From: Spinellus fusiger
Lineage: Eukaryota; Mucoromycota; Mucoromycetes; Mucorales; Phycomycetaceae
NCBI GenBank assembly: GCA_025094145.1
Contig: JALLLS010000016.1
Span: 124,001-188,000 of the forward strand
Direction: 5' to 3'
DNA length: 64,000 nt
The translations under genes were made by a program, and so were the position numbers. Positions 40,701 to 50,251 of the stretch are shown here, one piece after another. The notes under the pieces are model-generated. The model worked only from the letters and a program-made list of their open reading frames with translations, did no database searches and was not told the origin of the DNA. Every line of letters begins with the position of its first letter. Positions within the stretch are counted from its first letter, which is position 1.

Positions 40701-42175
40701 TTGACAGTAGAAAGACTGGGACACAAACTCAGGAGGTTTTGAAATGATCTCAGCTGATCTTGAGCGAGTGCCTTTGTAGGAAACAGAAACATTGCTTTAT
40801 TGGACCTGTTTTCAAGTAAGCTTTTCAGGACGGGGAGTTGATAAATGAGTGACTTGCCACTGTAGAAGAATGAAATGAGTTGGGGTGACACGTTGTATCC
40901 TTGCCTGGCTGTACACGTAGTTACAATAACATGGTGCTTATTATGTAATGCATCCAAGGCGTCTGCTTGGTGTGAGTACAGTTTTAGTATTCCCTGTTTG
41001 TTTAATGCAGCCATGATTTCTTGTGGAAGGGATGACTGTAGATCACCTATGAGAAAGAATAAGAAACATAAGTCAGTTCCATGAAGAGAAGACACCCACG
41101 CCCTCCCTCCACAGCAGATAAAGTAGAAGCAGGACATGTCCTCCATTGACAAAAAAAGAAGTATCAAGAATAAACAGGCATTCCTTGTCAATACAAAAGA
41201 AGACATGCAAAGGCAAAACATAACCCAACCAACATGTAAAAAAGAAAAAAAAAGAAAAAAAAGAAAACATGGTCTTTTCTCATCTTTAACTCTCTCTTCT
41301 ACCCCTCTCCTTTCTCTCCCTTTCTATGAAAGATTCTCCGACAGACGGACTTACGATAGCAAGCGGACTGATGGAGCCATGTTTTCTGTGCTCTGTTGCT
41401 GTCCAACGGATCACAACCAAACGATTGTGTACTCAAACCCCCAATCAGCGCCTCTATCGTTGTCTTTTCCGGGGGGGTTTCTATCACATCCGATAGGTCT
41501 GTGCAGGGAAGCAGAGGGAGACAAGCCACTGACTGCTGTTCTAAATATTCTTCCACATCTACCGCCTATTACCAAAAGCAAAACCCAACCCAATCCAATA
41601 AAAACAAAAACAAACAAAAACACAAACACAAACACATACACATACATACATAACCAAAAGAAGAATAAGAAAACAAAAAACAAAAAACAAAAGAGTAAGA
41701 AATGACTGTGCTTGTCCTCTGGTGTTGGACACTTTTTCACCTTTTCTTGGCACACTGCAGCAAATCTCTCCAAGGCTTTCCTGAAGAGTTCATTTTGTGT
41801 GCAGATGGTCTTTCTTAGGGTGTCTGGTTTGACATTTGCCTTGTTATGGGTTACTGCCTGCTTCCCATTGGACACTCCCCATTGAACCCTTAGGACGGGA
41901 GGAGAGTCAGACAGGTACATGAGTTCAAGAGAGTGGGGTGATACTGTTTTGATGGCCGCCAGGTGGGTTATTTCTAGATCACTGATGGATGCCTTGAGAG
42001 TGGTGAATGTTATGGCACTGGACAGATGGGCATTCCAAAAGGTGCAGAGGGTGTTGAGGCGTGTAAATTGGTCCAGCAGGTGCTGTAGTGCAGTGGGCAG
42101 TGGTGAAAGGGAGTGCTGTGGTGTGTCTAGAGACCGTCGATGAGTGCTGTCTTTGCTTCTTGATCTTTTTGGCAT
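37776..42175 (-). CDS. HRQ1: Hrq1-type RecQ4-like DNA helicase
   Basis: Nuclear 3'-5' helicase of the Hrq1 family, involved in interstrand crosslink repair and telomere biology. ATG at 42175 ([14 protein letters not shown]); stop 37776. The N-terminal exon is unfamiliar and basic. Helicase core: [20 protein letters not shown], Walker [15 protein letters not shown] (interrupted by a GC-AG intron, 40860-40904), [49 protein letters not shown] (box II DEIH), [17 protein letters not shown], and [10 protein letters not shown]. The C-terminal domain ends with the zinc cluster [10 protein letters not shown], joined across an intron to [20 protein letters not shown]. About a dozen introns, several holding minisatellites. 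It is divergent from the small + ORF at 43001. Confidence 0.88.
37895..37956. repeat. Decanucleotide tandem repeat in the last HRQ1 intron
   Basis: About five copies of gcacatacag within the intron separating the zinc-cluster exon from the final exon. Confidence 0.9.
40133..40252. repeat. (GATAGT)n hexanucleotide array in an HRQ1 intron
   Basis: About 16 near-perfect hexamers (read on +) followed by aat trinucleotides. They lie between the exon ending in the [11 protein letters not shown] block and the one beginning [10 protein letters not shown]. Confidence 0.95.
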
Positions 42176-42229
42176 AATAGAGTATGTATTCTTTGGGAGG
42201 GTTGTTTTTAGTAACCTATAATAAGAGAT

Positions 42230-42393
42230 GGGTAGAAATAGTGAATAGTGAATAGGGAAATAGGAAATAGTGAATAGGAAATAGTGAATAGGGAAATAGT
42301 GAATAGGGAAATAGGAAATAGGAAATATGAAATATGAAATAAGAAATATGAAATACCAAATACCAAATACCAAATACCAAATACCAAATACTA
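42230..42393. repeat. Minisatellite upstream of HRQ1
   Basis: Tandem gaaatagtgaatagg-type units grade into gaaatatgaaata and then ataccaa units. It starts about 55 bp before the HRQ1 ATG, so it overlaps the leader or core promoter. Confidence 0.9.
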
Positions 42394-43000
42394 AGTCGAT
42401 GCTGCTGTCATTTCATTGGAGATTGAGTCTCCTCAGACATGTTCTGAAGATCGAAAATACAGAGTGAGGGTAGTAGTGTAGTGTAATTCTATAATGGAGC
42501 GTCATTCTATAATAGAGTGTGTAGAATGCATTGCCTATTGCTGTGAAATAGAAACTCTATTGACAATGGGAAATCAGACACTTTTAAATTAGCTCTGGGA
42601 TTGGCTCTACTCACAGCAATAGAGCCAATAACATAAAGAATACCTTTTTCATATGGTCCAGGCGTTGAGGCTACACAGACACATGGCGATGAATTTGGCA
42701 ATCCTCCATAGAACAAAAGGGGGGGGGGAGGAAGAGAGGGAAAAAAGGAAAAGCAGTCGTTTTCAAGTAGCCCAATCAGCATCTGTATCACATCAGTAAG
42801 TGGATGTGTACAAGGTGCAACCTAAAATAAGATCAATCTCCCTCTAAAACAAAAGAGCACGTGCTACGGTGTGACGACATTGCATTGTCTTTCTTGGTGA
42901 TTCCGTGCATACATAAACATACACACTGATCCTCTCCCTTTTGTTTTCATCTTTTTCATCTTTCTTTCTTCTACTTTTTCTTTCTTCTCTGCCAAACATC
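42394..43000. other. Intergenic region between HRQ1 and the small + ORF
   Basis: Divergent promoter region. A poly-G run (42719-42729) and a CT-rich leader before 43001 are seen. No other gene. Confidence 0.5.
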
Positions 43001-43246
43001 ATGACTTCTGCTGTGGGCTTTCAGTATTCTCCTCTCTCTCGTCACTATTCTATCCATGGTGGGGACGACGTTCTCCACTCCAGCTTCGAATACATGTCTG
43101 CCAGCAACATCGCAGAATGGCTAACCCAATTCCCAAATGCTGTTGCCACACTGACACTGGACGGAGATACAATTGATCTACCTGTCTATGCCTTGAGACG
43201 TAGAAATGCCATTGTTGCCTCACTACCAGGAGCTCCGTTGTCATAG
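43001..43246 (+). CDS. Hypothetical 81-residue protein
   Basis: Frame from ATG at 43001 (MTSAVGFQYSPLSRHYSIHG) to TAG at 43246, without an intron. A strongly CT-rich leader precedes it, the composition resembles real coding DNA (G+C higher than flanks), and a poly-T/poly-A rich 3' region follows. Notable stretches are SASNIAEWLTQFPNAVATL and LDGDTIDLPVYALRRR. I do not recognise a family. It lies tail to tail with the MED19-like gene. Confidence 0.5.
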   Translation: MTSAVGFQYSPLSRHYSIHGGDDVLHSSFEYMSASNIAEWLTQFPNAVATLTLDGDTIDLPVYALRRRNAIVASLPGAPLS

Positions 43247-43453
43247 TCACAGCTCCTTTCCTTTTCCACTTGTTTGTAAATGTAAATACATAGATGTTCC
43301 TATTTCCTTTTCCTTTTCCTTTTTCTTTTATTTTATATATAAAACAACAATAAAAACAGCCCAAACAGCCCTTTCTTGTCTCTGTTTTCCATCTCATTAA
43401 TCCACCACAAGTTCCTCATTCTCATTCCTATAGCCCTTTTCATACTCTTTCTC

Positions 43454-44385
43454 CTATGAGAAGGAAGAGTCAATCCCTTGTCCGTGCCATGGTTGCTATG
43501 GAAAGAGAGAAAAGAAAAAGAAAAAAAAGAGAGAAACCCAACTTGCCTTTTTGCGCTTCTTCTTCTTCTTGTGTTCATGGCTGTGACCTTCCTCATCATG
43601 GCTGTGTTTCCGCTTCTTCTTCTGATGTGGGTGCATGTCACATAAAGATAAGCAACATGCACACAGTCACTCTACTTTCTACACAGCGAACTTGCCTTTT
43701 TCTTGTGTTTACGCTCACTCACATCCTCCCCTGATGGTGGTGGAGGTGGTGGTGGAGAGATGGAGATGGAGATTTCATCATGTTAGATTCAAATAAAACC
43801 CATAAAGTATACAATAGAAAAGACAGACAGACAGACAGAATATTACCTGCTGATACACCGTGGTCCTTCTCATGCGTATGAAGATAGTGAACATTGCCAC
43901 CAGAATAAGTAGAAGGGCCACTCTCATCTGTGCCTAGAATAGAAGCATCAAACTAGATGGACATGGTGTGAGTCCTACAGAGCCACTGTTCTTTCTGTGT
44001 CTCTCTAGCAAAAGGGAGGAAGGGCTATGTTGTTCTTCTTTGTAACCTACACCTGGAACAGGTCCTTCTTTCAGTGAAAATGCCTCTTCCAATAACTCAG
44101 TGTCAATACGGCGTATCTTTGGATCGTTCTCCAGTGCTTGTGGGTCTCGTAACAGGTTCAACAGGTATCCATCAGGCTCAACATCATATTTTCCTACATG
44201 TGTCAATTGTCACAAGGAAGGAATGAGGGAGCCATACCAGGTAGTTCAGATATATAAGGGAAGAGTGTAGCGTCAATGGGTTTGGCTCGTGGTGACTGGC
44301 TTCTAAAGTACTTTTTGTAGATGGGAATGAGGTTGTAGTAAGTAAGCAAGTCTTGGCTGCCAGTGAGCTGAAGTCGCTTGGCCAT
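43454..44385 (-). CDS. MED19: Mediator subunit 19-like protein
   Basis: Head-module subunit of the RNA polymerase II Mediator complex (Rox3/Med19), nuclear. Minimal start ATG at 44385 (MAKRLQLTGSQDLLTYYNLI); a preceding exon cannot be excluded, since the ATG follows a tttgcag acceptor-like site. Conserved order: LTGSQDLLTYYNL, TLFPYISELPG, joined over an intron (acceptor near 44194) to KYDVEPDGYLLNLLRDP. A long His/Lys-rich tail follows (RKHKKK, KKKRKHSHDEEGHSHEHKKK), typical of Med19. Two tail introns use GC donors with extended match AG|GCAAGT (43622-43695 and 43496-43546). Without the last splice the protein would instead end at 43496. It diverges from the SMP-domain gene at 44871. Confidence 0.72.
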
Positions 44386-44870
44386 GAACTGCAAACACAC
44401 ACAGCACACAGAGGAGCGTGACTCTTTAATGGAGGGGAAGGGGACTGCCTGCCATCGGTCTCTGAACCGGAGTCCATCTCTCCACCCAAAACGATATGCA
44501 ACTCAATGGATATTGCTGTCGTCATCATCATCACCACTATACACTACAACATGCCAAAAGGTGTTTTTTCTCTTTAGACCGTGGAATGTCCTATGGAGAA
44601 GGATCTTTAGTTTATAGATGAGGCCAACTTTTATTGTTAATAAATATCCATCCTTAAAATCCACAACCCTCTTCTTCCTCACCACTGGCTATGGAGGCAC
44701 AAGAAAGGGACCACCATAGAAAGAAGAAACACCCATTCAGAGTGACGTAACAACCAGAGGGAGTAGGAGTGCCAATCATGGACATGTGCATTAAAGAGGA
44801 ATAAAAAAGACAGAGTCACGTTCAAACGTCATATGAACACCCTCTTCTTTGTTGTGCATGCCCTTCTTTG
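44386..44870. promoter_or_regulatory. Shared upstream region of MED19 and the SMP-domain gene
   Basis: Divergent genes with about 485 bp between starts, so promoters probably lie here for both. No specific element is identified with confidence. Confidence 0.35.
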
Positions 44871-47000
44871 ATGGTGCTCAATAGCTCATTAGCCACTGCC
44901 TATGTGGTGGGGGGCATTACCTTTGTGCCTCTCCTCCTATTCACAGGACTCGTGCTTATCAAACTCGTCTCCGTGCTCACGTGGGCAACAGCAAGACCAG
45001 CAGCAGCATCCGAAGTAGACAGTGGAGAAGAGCCCTTCAGTGGGCCATTCTACAAAGTGGGATGGCTAAAGGTGTCTCGGGGTGAGCAGCCGCCCCTATC
45101 AGACACTTCTATTGGAGACCTCGTCAAATCCTACATCTCTGGAAAGGCAGCAGCACGCAGACACTCTGCCAGCAATGTCTACTTTGCAGTCCTCAAGTAC
45201 AACACACTCTATCTGTATGATTCTGAGAAGCAGCTGGATTGTAAGGAGGTTGTGCGTGTTGGGCATTATACAGTGCACATTGATCCACCCCATCTACAGG
45301 ACTTTGAGCTGTTCTCTCGTCCACAGTGTATCAAGTTGAAGAGATCCGTGGCACTGGAGGAAGGATCCTCTGCCTCTGCCTCTGCCTCTGCCTCCCTACA
45401 CACCAACAGCAACTACTATATCAATTGCACTCGGTGCATTGACAAGGAGGACTGGTATTTTGCTCTTCACAAGGCCAGTCGACTGCAAATGCCTGCAGAG
45501 GGACACCAGCCAAACACAGGCGAAACAGCTCTAGGCCACTCCCCATTGAACCAACTGATTCTTACTGTGCATAGTGACGAACACCACTTCCAAACTCAGT
45601 GGCTGAATGCTATTCTTGGACGGTTGTTTTTCGCTGTCTACAAAACACAGGCCATCAAAGCCATGTTGTTGAGAAAAGCCGTGGCCAAGGTGGATAAACT
45701 CAATGCCCAACGACCCCCCTTTCTAGGTGAAATCACCGTGCGCTCTGTGGATCCAGGACACTCTCTTCCTTCCCTGACACAGCCCCGTCTGCTTGGACTG
45801 AGTCCTACGGGTGAGTTGACGGCAGAGGCTATGCTGCAGTACGATGGAGGGTTTAGGATTGAAATTGAAACAGTGGTGAGGTGGAAATACTCAGACCATC
45901 TCCGTCCTTTGACAGTAGCCATTGTGCTGGCCATTACATTAAAAGAGTTGCAGGGAAAGCTGTTCATAAAGATCAAAGAGCCGCCCACCAACCGTCTATG
46001 GTATGGGTTTTATGAGCCACCCAAGATGGAGTGGTTGGTGGAGCCAGTGGTGTGGGATAAACATGTGGGCTATTCTGTGATTGTCAAGGCCATCGAGACC
46101 AAGATACAAGAGCTGATCATAGAGAACATGGTATTGCCCAACATGGACGACATTGTCTTCTTTTCTACCGATGGCATGGGGGGAATTTTCTGTGGCAATG
46201 ACATGGCTGCTGAGGGGAATGCTGTGGGAACGGAAGCAGCACCTGATAAAAAGGTCGACACTAGAAAAGAAGAGGCAAAGAAGGAAGAGGTGAAGAAAGA
46301 CACATCCAAGACAGATCCTCAGCGGAAGAAGATAGACGAAGCCCTTTTATCGACTGCGAAATCTCTTCCAGAACTTTTCTCGGCTTCTCCTGAGAAGATA
46401 CAGTCTCTTCATCCTTCTTCTCCCCATCTTCTCCCTCCTACCACCACCGATAAAATCAAGAAGAAACGATGGTTTGCTAAAGATTCCAGTCGACACCCTA
46501 TACCCTCTTTTTCTGACAGTGTCACCTTGTTCCCAGAGAGCCAGATGGCCTATTCCCCCAAGCAGAGGTCCTTGATGAACATTGCAGGCACACTGTTGAA
46601 TCGAAAACAGGCTGTGTCTGATCCACCCTATCCTTTTATCACCTGCACCTCACCCACAACATCACCCACCTCCTCACCGACCATTTCTCCCTGTACAGTT
46701 TCATTGAAAGACGATGTCTACGATACTCTTTCTCTCTCCTCTTCCTACGGCACATATGCCTCCCATTCCTCCATGAATGAAACAGACATAGACACAGATT
46801 TCCTTCTAGAACAGCAAAAGGGAATGCGACTAAGAAAGTCGGGTTCCATGGCACGGCTTCGAGCAAAATCAGTGGCATCGACGGCTGTTTCTCAAGTCAA
46901 TGTGGCACCTTCTCTTGTCCACCAATTGCGTTCTGTTCGCTCTACTTCTCATCAGTTGAAGCAAGAGAAGCCAGAAAAGGTTCAGAATTTGGTGAGCTAG
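44871..47000 (+). CDS. NVJ2: SMP-domain lipid-transfer protein (Nvj2/TEX2 type)
   Basis: ER membrane contact-site lipid (ceramide) transfer protein of the Nvj2/TEX2/HT008 family. One uninterrupted frame of 709 residues from the ATG at 44871 (MVLNSSLATAYVVGGITFVP). Residues about 8-38 form a transmembrane anchor. A PH-like domain follows (VGWLKVSRGEQPP ... VYFAVLKYNTLYLYDSEKQ ... DKEDWYFALHKASRL). The SMP domain spans about 225-440 (WLNAILGRLFFAVYKTQ ... RIEIETVVRWKY ... KLFIKIKEPPTNRLWYGFYE ... IENMVLPNMDDIVFF). The tail is Ser/Pro/Lys-rich with a KKEEVKK stretch and looks disordered. It lacks introns and has higher G+C than its neighbours, unlike the other genes in the window. Domain order matches Nvj2. 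Confidence 0.88.
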   Translation: MVLNSSLATAYVVGGITFVPLLLFTGLVLIKLVSVLTWATARPAAASEVDSGEEPFSGPFYKVGWLKVSRGEQPPLSDTSIGDLVKSYISGKAAARRHSASNVYFAVLKYNTLYLYDSEKQLDCKEVVRVGHYTVHIDPPHLQDFELFSRPQCIKLKRSVALEEGSSASASASASLHTNSNYYINCTRCIDKEDWYFALHKASRLQMPAEGHQPNTGETALGHSPLNQLILTVHSDEHHFQTQWLNAILGRLFFAVYKTQAIKAMLLRKAVAKVDKLNAQRPPFLGEITVRSVDPGHSLPSLTQPRLLGLSPTGELTAEAMLQYDGGFRIEIETVVRWKYSDHLRPLTVAIVLAITLKELQGKLFIKIKEPPTNRLWYGFYEPPKMEWLVEPVVWDKHVGYSVIVKAIETKIQELIIENMVLPNMDDIVFFSTDGMGGIFCGNDMAAEGNAVGTEAAPDKKVDTRKEEAKKEEVKKDTSKTDPQRKKIDEALLSTAKSLPELFSASPEKIQSLHPSSPHLLPPTTTDKIKKKRWFAKDSSRHPIPSFSDSVTLFPESQMAYSPKQRSLMNIAGTLLNRKQAVSDPPYPFITCTSPTTSPTSSPTISPCTVSLKDDVYDTLSLSSSYGTYASHSSMNETDIDTDFLLEQQKGMRLRKSGSMARLRAKSVASTAVSQVNVAPSLVHQLRSVRSTSHQLKQEKPEKVQNLVS

Positions 47001-48856
47001 TTTTATATATATATTTTTTTTTATATTTTTATATTTTTATATTTTTATATTCTTGTCTTGTTTTGTCTTGTCTCTTTTTCTTCTTCTTTTGTAGTTTCAT
47101 TTTTCGTCTTCATCAATATACATATGCATCGAATCAAATCAAATCAGATTCATCTGAATCCACCTGAATTCACTCAGATTTACGTAGATTCAGGAGTGTA
47201 TCTGTTACTTTGTAAAAAAAAAAGAATTATTTTTTATTTAAAAAAGAAAAAAGAAAAAAGAAAACTCGGAATATAAAAACAATGCAAGTGCCTGTGTTGA
47301 ATGTATTTGTTTTGAAAGTGCTTCTGGGATATTTTAAATGAGATAAGAGCAGAGAAAGATAGGTAGGTAGGTGGCTATGTAAATACAGAAAACAGGAGGA
47401 GTCTCTCGATACTGTTGGTGAGTTGGTCCATGGACACTATTAGAACTCTATTCAATAGCAGCCAAAAGATGCATTGAGACTTACCCACTGTTTTTGTATT
47501 ATCTCTTTTTTGCAGTCTAAAGAATCCAAAATGTATTTCTTTTCTTTATTAAATACATTCCACTCAAATAACACTTTTATTGTTATATCATCCTGTTATT
47601 TTCATGAAAGATATCCCATTCTATTTCTTTTTCTGTGTTTGTTTCAAACAGTAACTAGTAGTCATCAGGTATCAATGTTTGGAATCATAACTTGCATCTG
47701 AACAAGAACAAACGAGCAATTCACTATGAAAGAGCCCCTTGAAAATCTTGCTAAAATGTGTTGAATTCTATAGTCTTTATTAATAATAATGACAACCTGT
47801 CATTCACAAGAAGTATTATTCATGAATCCAGTCATTCGGTTTGATCAGTCATCTTTCTTATTATGAAAATAGTGTAAAGGGGAATATAAAAAGCATAGTG
47901 TATATTGGTTTAGAGTTTAAAATAATAATGAACTGGATTGTAGAGCGTCAATATCCCGCATTCTCTTCCCGCCATAACTGAACAAACGATAGCACTGTAT
48001 TACTGGTAGTGATTAGTCTATTTATCTATCTGCTTATCTATCTGCTTATCTATTTTTACAAATAAAAGAATAACAGAAAATATACAGATGTATGCTAAGA
48101 AAGAAAGTTCTACTGGTTGTAATATCAATATCAATATCAATTTATTATTATTATTATTATTATTTAAAAAAAAGTATTATTTCTCTATTTCTTCAAGTGA
48201 ATGGCAACCCAATGTCTGTTCATAGAATTACTTTCTGCTTGGAGACTACTCAGTGTGACTACTCAGCCTATTTTATACCCTGCTATATTTACTCTACCGG
48301 CTTGAATAGAGGGTATATTTATTGCCAAGGTAACTGAATGCTGAGTATCTCCTTCAGATCTTTGATCTTGGAAAGACACCTGTTTCTGTACAACGAATCT
48401 GATGAATTATTGAGCTTATTTCGAGCAAACCATGTTCCTATGCGGTAAGCCTATCACCAGAGTATTTTAACAAATGAAGACATAGTTGATAGCAAATACT
48501 CGTAAAGATCTAATGATAGGATTCAATTGAGCTTATTCCAAGTCAAATGTGAATATTTTGTTTTCCTTTTCTTTTATATTCTACTGGTATAACAAGGGAA
48601 GAGCAGTTATCATACAATGCATACAATGCATACATACATCCACATCAACATCCACACCTTTATACAAATAGTCATCCACACACATACACACATACACACA
48701 TACACACCGTTGATGAATGACTGTATGTTTATTAAAAATCTAAAAAATAATAGTATGTCTTGGTATATCCATTGTCTTCAGAGATGTACACTTTCAATGC
48801 TGATTCAATAAATGATGGGCTTGGTTTTGGTAAATGGTCGCCATTGAATAAATGAT
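47001..48856. other. Intergenic stretch
   Basis: Holds 3' sequences of two convergent genes. Contains atatttttat repeats (47005-47050), an atcaaatcaaatcag run near 47130, and (cacata)n near 48680-48705. No gene recognised. Confidence 0.5.
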
Positions 48857-50251
48857 CTAGGCAATCGTACCAGAAGGATAGGCATTGCCAGTAAATGTTA
48901 ACATGGGCTTGGCCTCAACCACTTTAATAGTCTTGACAAAACCAGCCAGCTTCTTTTCGTCAATGAGTTCCTTGGTAATGCTGATAAAATCATCCACAGC
49001 CTCTCTTGTGATTTGATAATGCAGTACTACACGCATGTGCTTGCCTGGAGAACTTATCAGCATTAAGTTTCTGGCTGACAGTCTATCTGACAGTTCCTTC
49101 ACTGTAAGGCCAACCGACTCCAGATCAGCAAACACCATGTTGGTTTGACATGGCACTGTTAACACTATACCCAAAGCCACCAGACTCTGGGCAAGGTAGG
49201 ATGCTAATGCGTGTGTTTCTGGCATTGTTTTTACCACTGTGTTAATGCAATGTTCTGCTGCAGCTGCTAGCATGCCAGCCTGGCGCCATCCACCACCCAT
49301 TAATTTTCGGAGATGACGAGCTCTGCGAATTGACTCTTTGGAGCCAGCCAAAATAGAACCAATCGGTGCACCCACACCCTTGGACAAGCACACAGAGACA
49401 GTGTCAAACAGACGACCGTACGCTTCCATTGGTGTGCCGGTAGCCTGACTAGCATTCCAGAGGCGTGCACCGTCTAAATGCAGTTTGATATTGTGCTTGC
49501 GTGCCACAGCATGTATTCTTTCCATTTCGTCAAGGGGCATAATAGTGCCATTCAAAGTATTTTCAAGAGAGATGACTAGAGAAAAAGAAGAAGAAAAAAA
49601 GAAAGAAAAAAAGACAGTCGAATGAGACACCTGTAGGTTGCCATGGTAATAATGTATGGCTCAATCAATACCTCTGGTAGGTGCACCACACACATTATCT
49701 GTCACAATACCGGCTTCAACATCCGCTGCTGTCAGATACTGGCCATTGGTTGGCACGACAGGGGTTACATTGGCTTGAGAATGGTAAGCAATTCCTCCAC
49801 ACTCATAATTAAAAACATGAGCACGCACATCACAAAGGACAGAGTGGGGAGGTTGGGTGAGGAGAAGACGAAGACCAAGCTGATTCGTCATACAACCTGT
49901 CGCACAAAAGAGAGCAGCTTCATGTCCTAGTAGTCTAGCCACTTTTTCTTCCAGAGAGATAACAGATTTTTCAGCCTAAGAGAAATAAGTAAACAATCCA
50001 CTTTAGTCCACTCCAATCCACTCCAATCCACTTCAGTCCATTCCACTCCACTTCACTCCACTCCAATCCAATCCAATCCACTCCACTCCACTCCACTCCA
50101 CTCCAATCCACTCCAACATGTCACTTACGCCGTACATATCATCACCACGACTGGCAGCTTTCATAATATCAAAGAGTTCATCTGTAGGTTCAGTAGAAGT
50201 GTCACTGGTGAAATTGTAGATGAATGGTGCAGGCAAAGAAGCGGGCGACAT
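48857..50251 (-). CDS. GLY1: Low-specificity L-threonine aldolase
   Basis: PLP enzyme cleaving L-threonine (and allo-threonine) to glycine and acetaldehyde; the cytosolic glycine route in fungi. ATG at 50251 (MSPASLPAPFIYNFTSDTST). Exon 1 ends DDMYG and joins, across an intron packed with minisatellite, to AEKSVISLEEKVARLLGHEA. Further blocks: ALFCATGCMTNQLGLRLLL, DVRAHVFNYECGGIAYHSQA, SLENTLNGTIMPLDEMERIH, KLHLDGARLWNASQ (Asp and Arg for PLP binding), SVCLSKGVGAPIGSILAG (Schiff-base Lys), and LMGGGWRQAGMLAAAAEH. Stop at 48857 after NAYPSGTIA. Length and motif order match fungal Gly1; intact. Confidence 0.93.
49998..50116. repeat. Pentamer minisatellite inside GLY1 intron 1
   Basis: About 23 imperfect copies of tccac/tccaa pentamers (decamer tccactccaa) on the + strand. 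They fill nearly the whole intron between the DDMYG exon and the AEKSVI exon. Confidence 0.95.

Noticed and set aside
41136..41705. 189-codon + frame opposite HRQ1
   Set aside because: Antisense to HRQ1 exons and an A-rich intron; the Lys/Asn/Thr-rich end is low complexity.
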